A DNA stretch of 64,000 nt from Anaerocolumna cellulosilytica (lineage in GTDB: Bacteria > Bacillota > Clostridia > Lachnospirales > Lachnospiraceae): positions 5,366,628-5,430,627 of the forward strand of contig NZ_AP023367.1 in the NCBI RefSeq assembly GCF_014218335.1. Direction: 5' to 3'. The translations under genes were made by a program, and so were the position numbers. The notes under the pieces are model-generated. The model searched no databases. It saw only the letters and a program-made list of their open reading frames with translations, and was not told the origin of the DNA. Position 1 is the stretch's first letter, and every line of letters begins with the position of its first letter. Shown piece after piece: positions 9,546-17,917 of the stretch.

Positions 9546-9574
9546 ATGATAATCCATCTGTCAAATATCGTCAA
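9546..9574 (-). promoter_or_regulatory. Promoter of the aldo/keto reductase gene
   Basis: On the minus strand TTGACG (9569-9574), a 17-bp spacer and TATCAT (9546-9551) form a plausible sigma-A promoter just upstream of the structured leader. Confidence 0.55.
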
Positions 9575-9619
9575 GGAAGACAATTAGCATTTGTAATGAC
9601 ATACGAATTAAGAAAGTTC

Positions 9620-10150
9620 CTAACCAAACACAAGATTTGTAAGCACAAGACTGGCTATTACACCCACTAAAGTTGAAAACAAAGCACCTGCAAGCGTATA
9701 TCTGGACTTTTTAACCCCCGCTGTCATAAAATAAACAGACATGGTATAAAAGACCGTCTCCGTGCAGCTCATAATAATTGATGTGAGTCTTCCAAGAAAA
9801 GAATCCGGTCCATATTCCTTAAAAATATCCAATACCAGGCTGGTTGCCGCCGAAGAAGAAAACAGCTTTACGGTAACCAAAGGTACTAATTCAGAAGGAA
9901 AGTGGAGGATATCCGTTAATGGTTTGATTATATTTGCTAACAAATTAAGAGTTCCCGATGCCCTTAAGATTCCAATAGCAATCATAAGTCCAATCAAAGT
10001 CGGCATAATATTTAATACAACTTTAAAACCATCCTCTGCTCCCTTTGTAAACTCCTGAAAGACCGGTACTCTCATAAGCAATCCAAACCCTACGATGTAA
10101 AAAATAATAAATGGAATTATGTAATCTGAGATATATAAAAGAAATTTCAT
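9620..10150 (-). CDS. spmB: Spore maturation protein B
   Basis: A 176-residue integral membrane protein of the nucleoside-recognition (Gate) domain family. SpmA and SpmB are needed for full dehydration of the spore core in Bacillus and Clostridium. Conserved stretches such as GAEDGFKVVLNIMPTLIGLMIA and SAATSLVLDIFKEYGPDS are clear. I chose the ATG six bases after GGGAG; an in-frame start 33 nt upstream lies inside a repeat and would add the spurious residues AKAHRWEF-type. It follows spmA across a gap filled by three tandem repeat units. Confidence 0.93.
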   Translation of the reverse strand: MKFLLYISDYIIPFIIFYIVGFGLLMRVPVFQEFTKGAEDGFKVVLNIMPTLIGLMIAIGILRASGTLNLLANIIKPLTDILHFPSELVPLVTVKLFSSSAATSLVLDIFKEYGPDSFLGRLTSIIMSCTETVFYTMSVYFMTAGVKKSRYTLAGALFSTLVGVIASLVLTNLVFG

Positions 10151-10360
10151 GTTAAACTCCCATCTGTGTGCTTTAGCACACATTTAAATCATGATGTTGA
10201 AATTTATTGACTTTTCAACTTAAACTCCCGTCTGTGTGCTTTAGCACACATTTAAATCATGATGTTGAAATTTATTGATTTTTTCAACTTAAACTCCCAT
10301 CTGCATCCGTACTGCTGCACTTGAACACGTATTAATCAAGATCTTGAAAAACTTCTTGTT
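10151..10360 (-). repeat. Three tandem copies of the hairpin/RBS element
   Basis: Read on the minus strand, each unit of 68-69 bp holds a GTTGAAA...TTTCAAC hairpin, a linker like CATCATGATTTAAAT, a GTGTGCT...AGCACAC hairpin and the end AGAYGGGAGTTT. The GGGAG cores (forward CTCCC) lie at 10157-10161, 10225-10229 and 10294-10298. The unit farthest from spmB is degenerate. The nearest GGGAG is six bases before the spmB ATG and is probably its ribosome-binding site. Confidence 0.85.
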
Positions 10361-10378
10361 ATTCAATTTAAACAAAAC

Positions 10379-10963
10379 CTATGTATTACGGCTTAGTTTT
10401 CTGGCTACTGTTGAAAATAAAACCCCTGCTATAGTTGAAATAGCAGTAGCCACTAGTGCCGCTCCCAAAATCTCTGTTGGACTGACAGAACCGTACTGGC
10501 TCCGATAGGCTATAATGTTAACCGGAATCAACTGCAAAGATGAGATATTAATAATTAAAAAGGTGCACATGTCACAGCTTGCCGTGTCCTTCCCCTGATT
10601 GAGCTTTCGAAGTTCTCCCATAGCCTTTAATCCCATTGGTGTTGCCGCCCAGCCAAGTCCCAAGATATTGGCAATCATGTTAGAAGCTATGTATTCATTT
10701 ACTATATGCTCTTTTGGTATGTCAGGAAAGAGCAATCTTAATATAGGATTTAATGCCTTAGTAAAAGCGTCAGTTATACCTGCTGCCTTTGCAACCTGCA
10801 TAATTCCCGTCCAAAGAGACATTACGCCGAGCATGGTAATACAAAGAGTAATTGCTTCTTTTGCAGAATTTAGTGATACGGTGCTAACTTCATCTATTCT
10901 TCCGTTTAACACACCTACGATTATTCCTATTACTATCATGAAACCCCACAAATAATTTAACAT
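10379..10963 (-). CDS. spmA: Spore maturation protein A
   Basis: A 194-residue membrane protein, partner of SpmB in spore core dehydration. It has the family features: MLNYLWGFMIVIGIIVG start, SAKEAITLCITMLGVMSLW, and LGLGWAATPMGLKAMGEL. The chosen ATG is five bases after GGGAG from an upstream repeat element; earlier in-frame starts run through that element (MGVYM). It is first in a two-gene unit with spmB, and the gap between them is expanded by tandem repeats. Expression in the sporulating cell is expected from the family, not shown by the sequence. Confidence 0.93.
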   Translation of the reverse strand: MLNYLWGFMIVIGIIVGVLNGRIDEVSTVSLNSAKEAITLCITMLGVMSLWTGIMQVAKAAGITDAFTKALNPILRLLFPDIPKEHIVNEYIASNMIANILGLGWAATPMGLKAMGELRKLNQGKDTASCDMCTFLIINISSLQLIPVNIIAYRSQYGSVSPTEILGAALVATAISTIAGVLFSTVARKLSRNT

Positions 10964-10965
10964 GT

Positions 10966-11027
10966 ACACTCCCATCTGTGTGGTTTGGCAAAACACCAAT
11001 GCACACTTTTAATTGTATGTTGAAAGC
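10966..11027 (-). repeat. Hairpin/RBS element upstream of spmA (partial)
   Basis: The minus strand has TTTCAACATACAATT, then an extended hairpin with outer arms GTGTG/CACAC and an inner stem TTGG/CCAA, then AGATGGGAGTGT. GGGAG is at 10969-10973, five bases before the spmA ATG. The 5' arm of the first hairpin (GTTGAAA) is missing, so this copy is truncated. Confidence 0.75.
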
Positions 11028-11189
11028 ACCTATAGCCCTTCTTTATAAATACTATATTCCCCTACTTGGAAATCCATTACAGGAAAGTTTATCAGAGAAA
11101 ACGACTACATTTTTTTTACCTTTTAATACCCTTTTTACAATATTTCCTATAAAATACTAAAATATTGCTAAAATATAATAATTAATTTA

Positions 11190-11218
11190 TTGACTTTAGA
11201 TTTATGTTATGCTATTTT
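11190..11218 (+). promoter_or_regulatory. Promoter of the AbrB-like gene
   Basis: TTGACT (11190-11195), a 17-bp spacer and TATTTT (11213-11218) lie 27 bp before the start codon. Confidence 0.6.
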
Positions 11219-11244
11219 ATTAAGGTATTGTAGGAGGTACATAT

Positions 11245-11502
11245 ATGAAAAGCACAGGAATTGTAAGAAAATTGGATGAATTGGGAAGAATCACACTTCC
11301 TATTGAACTAAGAAGGACTTTAGGCGTAAGCGAAAGAGATCCTCTTGAAATTTTTGTTGATGAGGATAGAATCATATTGAAAAAATATGAGCCTACCGAT
11401 ATTTTCAACGGTTCAAAAGATAATCTATATGATTATTGCGGTAAGAAGATTTCGAAAGAATCTATCTTAGAGCTTGCTAAATTAGCTGGAATTATTGAAT
11501 AA
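11245..11502 (+). CDS. abrB: AbrB-family transition-state regulator
   Basis: An 85-residue DNA-binding protein. The N-terminal swapped-hairpin domain is typical: STGIVRKLDELGRITLPIELRRTLGVSERDPLEIFVDEDRIILKKY split here as consecutive family motifs. AbrB proteins control the passage from growth to stationary phase and sporulation. AGGAGGTACATAT precedes the ATG. It has its own promoter and shares a terminator with convergent rsmI. In Bacillus abrB also lies next to the rsmI end of this cluster. AbrB or its paralogue Abh cannot be told apart here. Confidence 0.9.
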   Translation: MKSTGIVRKLDELGRITLPIELRRTLGVSERDPLEIFVDEDRIILKKYEPTDIFNGSKDNLYDYCGKKISKESILELAKLAGIIE

Positions 11503-11516
11503 GTAAAGCTCAAAGA

Positions 11517-11579
11517 AAGAGCCTGTCAAACATAGTTTATTGAAACAATAAACCATACAGTTTGAACAGGCTCTTTTTT
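11517..11579. terminator. Bidirectional terminator between abrB and rsmI
   Basis: AAAGAGCCTGT pairs with ACAGGCTCTTT, with an inner TTTATTG/CAATAAA stem and a T run to the right. A-rich sequence on the left lets it also act on the minus strand. Confidence 0.85.
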
Positions 11580-12421
11580 TATTCATTTAACAAATATTGA
11601 TAAATATCTCTCTTTGACACACCCCGGTCTGTGGAAACTGCTTTCATAGCCGCCTTCTTATCCATTCCCTGTCTTATATACAGCTCCATATGCTCTTCTA
11701 TAGACAAGCTTTCCCAGTTCTTTTGTTCTTCCTCTAAAAGCTCTAATATGTCTTTTCCTTCAATGGTAAGCACACACTCTCCCTTGACTTCATTGGCCTC
11801 ATAATAGGCAATTGCTTCTGTAAAAGTTGTTGTAAATACCGTTTCGTGTTTCTTGGTAAGTTCCCGTATTACTGTAAGCTTTCTATTGCCTAACGCCTCA
11901 TAAAGTTCCTTTAAAGTTTTTAACAAACGATGGGGTGCTTCATAAATAAGGATTGTCCTGGATTCTTTTTGAAGTTCCTTTAAGATGAGCCCTTTTTCTT
12001 TTTTATCTGTTGGTAAAAAGGCTTCAAAAGCGAATCTCCTGGTGGATAACCCAGATAGTGTCAAAGCAGTTATACAAGCCACAGGACCAGGCAAAGAGGT
12101 GACTTCAATACCTGCCTCATACGCCATTTTTACCAGTTCTTCCCCAGGATCTGAAATACCTGGTGTTCCTGCATCTGTGATTAAAGCTATGGTAACCCCT
12201 TGCTTTAACTGCTCCACCAAATACCGGCCTTTTTCTATCTTATTAAACTCATGATAACTGGTCATAGGTGTTGTAATTTCAAAGTGATTTAGCAGCTTGA
12301 TACTATGTCTAGTGTCCTCTGCCGCAATTAAGTCAACTTCCTTTAAGGTTCTTAGTACCCGAAAGGTAATATCCTCTAAGTTTCCAATGGGAGTGGCACA
12401 TAAATACAATTTCCCTTCCAT
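11579..12421 (-). CDS. rsmI: 16S rRNA (cytidine1402-2'-O)-methyltransferase
   Basis: A 280-residue SAM-dependent methyltransferase of the tetrapyrrole-methylase fold that modifies C1402 in the ribosomal decoding centre. Typical motifs are LYLCATPIGNLEDITFRVL, AAEDTRHSIKLLNHF, ALITDAGTPGISDPGEELV and GPVACITALTLSGLST. It is the last gene of the decarboxylase-gmk-yaaR-holB-ricT-trmN6-rsmI run. The order from holB matches Bacillus except that yabA and yazA are absent. Confidence 0.95.
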   Translation of the reverse strand: MEGKLYLCATPIGNLEDITFRVLRTLKEVDLIAAEDTRHSIKLLNHFEITTPMTSYHEFNKIEKGRYLVEQLKQGVTIALITDAGTPGISDPGEELVKMAYEAGIEVTSLPGPVACITALTLSGLSTRRFAFEAFLPTDKKEKGLILKELQKESRTILIYEAPHRLLKTLKELYEALGNRKLTVIRELTKKHETVFTTTFTEAIAYYEANEVKGECVLTIEGKDILELLEEEQKNWESLSIEEHMELYIRQGMDKKAAMKAVSTDRGVSKRDIYQYLLNE

Positions 12422-12456
12422 CTATAATCTCCAATCTTTTAAAAATCAACTGCTAA

Positions 12457-13200
12457 TTAATATCCATATATATCATAGATCTCATCGGTATAAACATTGG
12501 GTTCTTTATATACCACCAGCGGTGCTTCCACTTTTATCATGGAACCTCCTCCTTTGACTGCTTCTATTAGAACCATATTCGGTTCTTTATCAAAAAAGGG
12601 ATGAACCATTTTCATCCTCTTTGGTTCCATGCGATACTTTGTAAGGACAGTAATAATCTCTACTAACCGAAAAGGACGGTGTACCAGATAAAACCTCCCG
12701 CCAGGCTTAAGTACTCTTGCTGCTTCTCGTACTACATCTTCTAGCGTACAATGAATCTCATGTCTGGCAATGGCTTTTGGAAGTTCTTTATTCGTAAGTC
12801 CATGGTTATTATTCATGTACGGTGGATTACTAGTAACTACATGGAAGGAGGCTGCACCAAATAAATTGGAAGCCTCCTTAATATCTCCAGTCACTATATT
12901 TATTTTTTCGTCCAGACCGTTAATCGCAACACTTCGTCTTGCCATATCCGCACTTTCTGCCTGGATTTCAAGGCCGGTAAAATGTTTCCCTTCTGTCTTT
13001 GCTTCTAACAGTAAAGGTATTATACCCGTTCCTGTGCCTAAATCCAGTACCTCTTCACCTTCTTTTACTTTAGCAAAACCGGAGAGTAGTACGGCATCCA
13101 TACCAAAACAGAACTTTTTGCTGTTTTGTATTATCTTATATTGATTACGCTGGAGATCGTCAATGCGTTCTCCAGCTTTTAAATAGTCTTCTATCTTCAC
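12457..13200 (-). CDS. trmN6: tRNA1(Val) (adenine37-N6)-methyltransferase family protein
   Basis: A 247-residue class I methyltransferase. The SAM-binding motif is EVLDLGTGTGIIPLLL and the N6-adenine catalytic motif NPPY is in VTSNPPYMNNNHG. It corresponds to YabB of Bacillus and YfiC/TrmN6 of E. coli, which methylate A37 of one tRNA-Val. The gene lies 42 bp after ricT and 35 bp before rsmI in the same operon. Family assignment is firm; the exact RNA target is inferred by homology. Confidence 0.9.
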   Translation of the reverse strand: MKIEDYLKAGERIDDLQRNQYKIIQNSKKFCFGMDAVLLSGFAKVKEGEEVLDLGTGTGIIPLLLEAKTEGKHFTGLEIQAESADMARRSVAINGLDEKINIVTGDIKEASNLFGAASFHVVTSNPPYMNNNHGLTNKELPKAIARHEIHCTLEDVVREAARVLKPGGRFYLVHRPFRLVEIITVLTKYRMEPKRMKMVHPFFDKEPNMVLIEAVKGGGSMIKVEAPLVVYKEPNVYTDEIYDIYGY

Positions 13201-13242
13201 ATTCGCTCCAATTGCAAATCAGGGTGCTCCCAATTATTCTGT

Positions 13243-14154
13243 TTATTCATCATCTAAGTGAGAGGACTTTCCCTCTTTCATTTCAAGCATTTCTAAGGCT
13301 CTTAATTCATCATCTATTGCAAGTTTTTCTTTTTTCTTCCTTGCTTTGAATTTTAAAGTAGATGCTTTATATTCTCTAACTTCTTTTTCATCATTTTCCA
13401 GTGTCACTATCACCTTAACTATCTGTTTTAAAACAATCACGCTTTGTACTTCACCTTTTAAGCCATCCGCAGTAGTAACCGTATCACCTACATTCGGAAG
13501 TTTGCTGTTCAGTTCTTCATATGCCTCTTCCTCATTTTTAAGGCAGCACATCAACCTTCCGCAAACTCCGGATATTTTGGTAGGATTTAAGGATAAGTTC
13601 TGTTCCTTTGCCATTTTGATAGATACAGGTGCAAACTCAGATAAATGAGTATGGCAGCATAGCGGCCTGCCACAGATACCAATACCGCCAACTACCTTCG
13701 TTTCATCTCGGACACCGATTTGACGAAGTTCAATTCTGGTTTTAAATACAGATGCCAAATCCTTTACCAGTTCACGAAAGTCAATTCTGCCATCAGCGGT
13801 GAAGTAAAACAATACTTTGTTATTATCAAAGGTATATTCTGAATCAATCAGCTTCATTTCAAGACCATGTTTTTTAATTTTTTCTAAACATATCTGAAAG
13901 GCTTCTTTTTCTTTTACTTTGTTTCTCGCTTCAACGTCATTATCCTCCGGCGTAGCAGACCTTATCACAGGCTTTAAAGGCTGAATAATTTTACTTTCTT
14001 CCACATCTCTAGGGCCGATTACCACCTTTCCGTACTCCACTCCCCTTGCAGTTTCCACGATAACATTGTCCCCCTGATTTATCTCAAAACCGGCAGGGTC
14101 AAAAAAATATATTTTTCCGGCGCTTCGGAATCTTACACCGATTACATTAATCAT
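13243..14154 (-). CDS. ricT: PSP1-domain protein RicT (YaaT)
   Basis: A 303-residue PSP1 protein. In Bacillus YaaT (RicT) works with RicA and RicF to promote Spo0A phosphorylation and RNase Y activity, and the complex carries Fe-S clusters. The conserved cysteines are seen in GICGRPLCCHTH and GVCGRLMCCLKNE. The C-terminus is charged. The stop of holB and the start of this gene are separated by one base, so translation is probably coupled. Partner genes are not in this window. Confidence 0.93.
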   Translation of the reverse strand: MINVIGVRFRSAGKIYFFDPAGFEINQGDNVIVETARGVEYGKVVIGPRDVEESKIIQPLKPVIRSATPEDNDVEARNKVKEKEAFQICLEKIKKHGLEMKLIDSEYTFDNNKVLFYFTADGRIDFRELVKDLASVFKTRIELRQIGVRDETKVVGGIGICGRPLCCHTHLSEFAPVSIKMAKEQNLSLNPTKISGVCGRLMCCLKNEEEAYEELNSKLPNVGDTVTTADGLKGEVQSVIVLKQIVKVIVTLENDEKEVREYKASTLKFKARKKKEKLAIDDELRALEMLEMKEGKSSHLDDE

Positions 14155-14155
14155 A

Positions 14156-15148
14156 TCAGTTCTCCTTTATGGTAAGTAACATTAATTCAATTGCAATATC
14201 AAAATTAACGTTAGCATTTAATCGAATTTTGGCTTTTTCAACAGCCGCTATAATCTGTTCTATACCCTCATAGCTTTTAATGCTGGCTTGTTTTGATATG
14301 TCCATAGATTCACTTTTATATGTCAATAGATTAATATCCTTTGTTACCTTATACATCAGTATGTCCCGATACCAAAGAATAATTAAATCCAAATAATCGT
14401 CTATCCGTTCCTTCTGTTCTGAAATTCGCTTTAAACCGTCTATAATTTCATACAGCTCCATGTCATCAATATATTTCAACAAATGAAGTACTTCTGTCTT
14501 CAACTCACCAAACTCCTCTGATGATGCATATTTAATAGCTTTTCCTACATTACCCTGAGAAAAAACTGCACTTAGCTCTGCCTGGTAATCAGGAATTTTA
14601 TAATTTAACATTAGAAATTGTCTGATAGCCTCCTTATCCACTGCCTTTAATTTTAAGGTCACACACCGGGATAATATGGTTGGCAAAAGAGCACTCAGAT
14701 TATTCGTTAATAAAAGTATAATTCCATAAGAGGGCGGGGATTCGATTGTCTTTAATAAAGCATTTTGTGCCTGCTCTGTCAACCGTTCCGCCTCATCTAT
14801 AATATAAATTTTATAAAGACTGCTATAGGGCTTTATTAAAATATCATTGTTTATCTGAATTCTAACATCATCAACACCTATACTTGCCTTTTCGTGAGTA
14901 ACCCTTTTAATATCCGGGTGATTTCCCGATTCCGCCTGTAAACAGGAACGGCATACACCGCAGTCCTCCCTGTTATCTAACCGGGATTCACATTGAAGCG
15001 CTTTTGTAAAGGCATCCGCCAGCATATTCTTTCCTGAACCGTCTTCTCCGGCTAAAATATATGCATGGGAAACCTTATCCATTGCAATTGCAGTTTTTAA
15101 ATGTTGTATGATTTGTTCATGCCCTACTACCTGATTAAATTTTTGCAA
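14156..15148 (-). CDS. holB: DNA polymerase III delta' subunit
   Basis: Clamp-loader subunit, 330 residues. The N-terminal AAA+ domain has VVGHEQIIQHL, a nucleotide loop AGEDGSGKN in which the final Ser/Thr is Asn, a zinc module CGVCRSC with an upstream Cys, and the sensor region IIDEAERLTEQAQNALLKTIESPP. I propose a TTG start six bases after GAGGTG; the ATG 57 nt upstream would overlap yaaR and add non-conserved residues. It lies between yaaR and ricT, the same order as in Bacillus. Confidence 0.9.
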   Translation of the reverse strand: MQKFNQVVGHEQIIQHLKTAIAMDKVSHAYILAGEDGSGKNMLADAFTKALQCESRLDNREDCGVCRSCLQAESGNHPDIKRVTHEKASIGVDDVRIQINNDILIKPYSSLYKIYIIDEAERLTEQAQNALLKTIESPPSYGIILLLTNNLSALLPTILSRCVTLKLKAVDKEAIRQFLMLNYKIPDYQAELSAVFSQGNVGKAIKYASSEEFGELKTEVLHLLKYIDDMELYEIIDGLKRISEQKERIDDYLDLIILWYRDILMYKVTKDINLLTYKSESMDISKQASIKSYEGIEQIIAAVEKAKIRLNANVNFDIAIELMLLTIKEN

Positions 15149-15167
15149 ACACAGCACCTCGCTTCCA

Positions 15168-15608
15168 TTATGCAAAGATATCAAGCAGAATTCCTCTGAT
15201 TTCATCTATCTTATTCAGTATTGCTATGGTATCCTTTTCTTCCTTTATCAACTCCATGGCTAATTCATCCAGATTCTTATCGAGAAGTTTTATCATACCG
15301 TATACACGATGGCGTCCCCTTCGGTCAAGAAAGTTCTCACGGCTGAATTTGTGGGATCTGTTTACAATCTCATTCATAAAATCTTTAATGAGCTGGCGGT
15401 ACCTTCTCATATCCCGTACATCCATGTGTTTCCCTAGACGTTTTCCCTGTTGAACAATATCTTCCATTAAAACGGTTAGTCTTGCTTGCAGCTCTTGCTC
15501 TTGTATATTGCTGATAAGGGTAAACTTAAAAGAGCCGTCCGCTTCCGGCAGAGGAGCTTTTTGTTCTACTTGATTTACGGGTTGTAGTTGATTTACTTTA
15601 ATGTCCAT
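15168..15608 (-). CDS. yaaR: YaaR family (DUF327) protein
   Basis: A 146-residue soluble, mostly helical protein of the YaaR/DUF327 family; its function is not known. Recognisable motifs are [26 protein letters not shown] and [19 protein letters not shown]. The chosen ATG is six bases after GGGAG of a repeat element; extending upstream adds the repeat-encoded AHRWEF. Position next to holB agrees with Bacillus. The usual neighbour yaaQ is absent. Confidence 0.9.
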   Translation of the reverse strand: MDIKVNQLQPVNQVEQKAPLPEADGSFKFTLISNIQEQELQARLTVLMEDIVQQGKRLGKHMDVRDMRRYRQLIKDFMNEIVNRSHKFSRENFLDRRGRHRVYGMIKLLDKNLDELAMELIKEEKDTIAILNKIDEIRGILLDIFA

Positions 15609-15610
15609 AC

Positions 15611-15680
15611 TAAACTCCCATCTGTGTGCTTTACACACGCATTGACTAGGATATGAGAATATATTACTCATCTTCTCACT
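15611..15680 (-). repeat. Hairpin/RBS element upstream of yaaR
   Basis: On the minus strand a TGAGAA...TTCTCA hairpin replaces the usual GTTGAAA...TTTCAAC arms. It is followed by ATATCCTAGTC, a GTGTG...CACAC hairpin and AGATGGGAGTTT. GGGAG (15615-15619) is six bases before the yaaR ATG. The changed but still paired arms suggest that structure, not sequence, is kept in the first hairpin. Confidence 0.75.
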
Positions 15681-15838
15681 GCCTGTAACTTCGCGTACGT
15701 ATTCCCTTTTGTATTTCACTGGCAACCTTTAAAATCCCCCTTAAAAAATCTCACAAAAGCAGGCTGTCAGTACTTTTTAAATCTTACAATACTGATACTT
15801 TATTATAACATAAAGGTCGTTTAATTTATAGGAAAATT

Positions 15839-16447
15839 TTAATGTATGTCAATATCTTCCTTAATTGTTTTTTGTATAACTGCTGCTACTTCACTTAGAC
15901 ATATTCTTATATCTTCATTATCATAGCCTTTCATGATTTTAAGGTGTTTTAACTTATCTTCGCTAAAGTCCTCTTCATCTGCTAAGTACCTTCTGCATAG
16001 CTCAGAATATTTGGGATTTACCTGGCTTTTCTCTCGAGCTAATGCCCGCTCAAGACGCAACCCGTCATTCACCTTAAGATAAATAGGTACAACCTTATCC
16101 GCCCCATAATAGTTCCTAATCTGCTCATAAGTAATGAGTGTACCTATCATAAGATAGCTGCCTGCTGACAAATCAATCTGTCCATCATCCGCTGTAAAGT
16201 AATCCCAGATTCCATGCATGGTATGGTATGCCCTGTGTTCAATAATCTTATTATTTTCCTGAAACCAATGAAGCTTAGCCTTATCAACAAAATAATACGC
16301 TTCACCTTCTCTTTCTCCATCACGTATTGGGCGGGTTGTATACCCCACTACAGACTTTAAAGATAGACCGTGATACTCTTTTAGTTTTTTGAAAAGAGTA
16401 TCCTTCCCGGTGGCACTTTTCCCCATAATAACAAACAACTTGGACAT
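15839..16447 (-). CDS. Guanylate kinase-like protein
   Basis: A 202-residue P-loop kinase related to guanylate kinase (GMP + ATP to GDP + ADP). The P-loop is GKSATGKD (residues 9-16), with Asp where Ser/Thr is usual. The GMP-binding segment GYTTRPIRDGEREGEAYYFV is well kept. The middle (YHTMHGIWDYFTADDGQIDL) and the end differ from housekeeping Gmk. It occupies the place of tmk (thymidylate kinase) in the Bacillus cluster. It could be a specialised paralogue rather than the essential enzyme. Fold is certain, substrate is not. Confidence 0.82.
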   Translation of the reverse strand: MSKLFVIMGKSATGKDTLFKKLKEYHGLSLKSVVGYTTRPIRDGEREGEAYYFVDKAKLHWFQENNKIIEHRAYHTMHGIWDYFTADDGQIDLSAGSYLMIGTLITYEQIRNYYGADKVVPIYLKVNDGLRLERALAREKSQVNPKYSELCRRYLADEEDFSEDKLKHLKIMKGYDNEDIRICLSEVAAVIQKTIKEDIDIH

Positions 16448-16481
16448 TTTGTATTTCCTTTCACGGCATTTTCTTGTATTC

Positions 16482-17909
16482 TCAAACCAAAACCTTTATC
16501 TGTTCACATTTCATATCCTCCGTTCCTTGGAGGGACAGACCGGACTTTTTATATTCCAGTATGTTAGACAACATCTCTGTTGTAATTCTCTCCCCCGGTA
16601 CTAAGAGAGGAATCCCCGGAGGATAAAGGTATAAATACTCAGCGGAGATAGAACCGACGCTGTCAGTCAGAGCCAGGACTTTGTTCTTATATTCATAAGC
16701 CTGATAGCAGGTCATAACAATCTCAGGAAGCCCAAAGGTTAGATTGGGCTGATTTTTTGAACCTTCTGTCTCCTTTGGCTCTTTAAGCTCTCTGTCAATC
16801 TCAAGAACAGCTTTTGTAAATCTTGTAAAACCTTCTTTGGTATCTGCAATGCTTGTCATGCCAAGTACATAATCCTTTGAAACCAGTTCCATCTGTATTT
16901 TATAACGGTTTAACAGAACCTGATACAATTCCGTACCGCTTATGGCAGTATTTTTTACGGATAAAGTAAGTTTAGAAGGATCAAAGCCAAAAAAGCCTTC
17001 TTGCTTAATTATTGTATCGGTTAAAATCTGAATATTCTTACACTTACTAAGCGTCTCATATAATAGCTTTAATTCGTCACGATATCCTGAAAACAACTCC
17101 TCTCTTCTGGTTTCAAGCAACTTCACACACTGCTCAATGCCTGACATTAATATATATGACGGACTACTGGTCTGGTAAATGGCCAGCAATCTCTTAATCT
17201 CACTATAATTAACCCGTTCGCCGTTGATATGAAGCAATGCCGTCTGCGTAAATGCCGGAAGAGTCTTATGGATACTGTGAATGACAACATCCGCTCCCTG
17301 CTGTATGGAAGAAGGTGGAAATCCCTCCGTAAATCCCAAATGAGCACCATGCGCTTCATCAACCAACAAAGGAACACCAAACTTATGGGCTATTTCTGCG
17401 ATAGCCTTTACATCTGAAACAATTCCTTCATAAGTGGGCGAAGTAATAACTACGCATGTTATGTCCGGCTCTTTTATCAACATTTCTTCTATTTTTTCAG
17501 GTGAAATTCCACCGTTTACACCAAAGGAAGGTATTACTGGTGGATAAATATACACCGGATACAATTCTTTAAGATACATCGCATGGTACACAGACTTATG
17601 GCAGTTTCTTGCTACCAATATTTTATCCCCTTTTTTTGTACAGGCGGATATTCCCGCCAAAATACCCGCAGTACTCCCTCCAATTAGATAATGACAAGCC
17701 TTTGAGCCATAGAGCTTCCCACATCTTTCCATGCTTTCTTTTAGCATTCCCTCTGCATGATGAAGATTATCAAAGCCATCTATTTCTGTTATATCAATCG
17801 AGTAAGGATTCACCATCTTTAATAAAGCTTGGTTTCTTTTATGCCCGGGCATATGCATTGGATAATAGCCCTCTTCTTTATATTCTAACAAACTATCGTA
17901 TAAATTCAT
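16482..17909 (-). CDS. Orn/Lys/Arg decarboxylase family protein
   Basis: A PLP-dependent fold-I decarboxylase, 475 residues, like YaaO/SpeA of Bacillus. It starts the family way (YYPMHMPGHKRN), has DEAHGAH (D184 contacts PLP nitrogen) and the PLP lysine K215 in SIHKTLPAFTQTALLH. The C-terminal part contains the YPPGIPLLVPGE motif. The ATG is 14 bases after GGGAG, and a four-codon reading frame (ATG TTG TCA AAA TGA) fills the gap and overlaps the start as ATGA. First gene of the cluster. Arginine or lysine as substrate cannot be decided. Confidence 0.9.
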   Translation of the reverse strand: MNLYDSLLEYKEEGYYPMHMPGHKRNQALLKMVNPYSIDITEIDGFDNLHHAEGMLKESMERCGKLYGSKACHYLIGGSTAGILAGISACTKKGDKILVARNCHKSVYHAMYLKELYPVYIYPPVIPSFGVNGGISPEKIEEMLIKEPDITCVVITSPTYEGIVSDVKAIAEIAHKFGVPLLVDEAHGAHLGFTEGFPPSSIQQGADVVIHSIHKTLPAFTQTALLHINGERVNYSEIKRLLAIYQTSSPSYILMSGIEQCVKLLETRREELFSGYRDELKLLYETLSKCKNIQILTDTIIKQEGFFGFDPSKLTLSVKNTAISGTELYQVLLNRYKIQMELVSKDYVLGMTSIADTKEGFTRFTKAVLEIDRELKEPKETEGSKNQPNLTFGLPEIVMTCYQAYEYKNKVLALTDSVGSISAEYLYLYPPGIPLLVPGERITTEMLSNILEYKKSGLSLQGTEDMKCEQIKVLV

Positions 17910-17917
17910 TTTGACAA

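Noticed and set aside
10151..10360. Tandem repeats considered as a CRISPR array
   Set aside because: There are only three units, they abut without unique spacers, and each ends at a start-codon ribosome-binding site. No cas gene is near.
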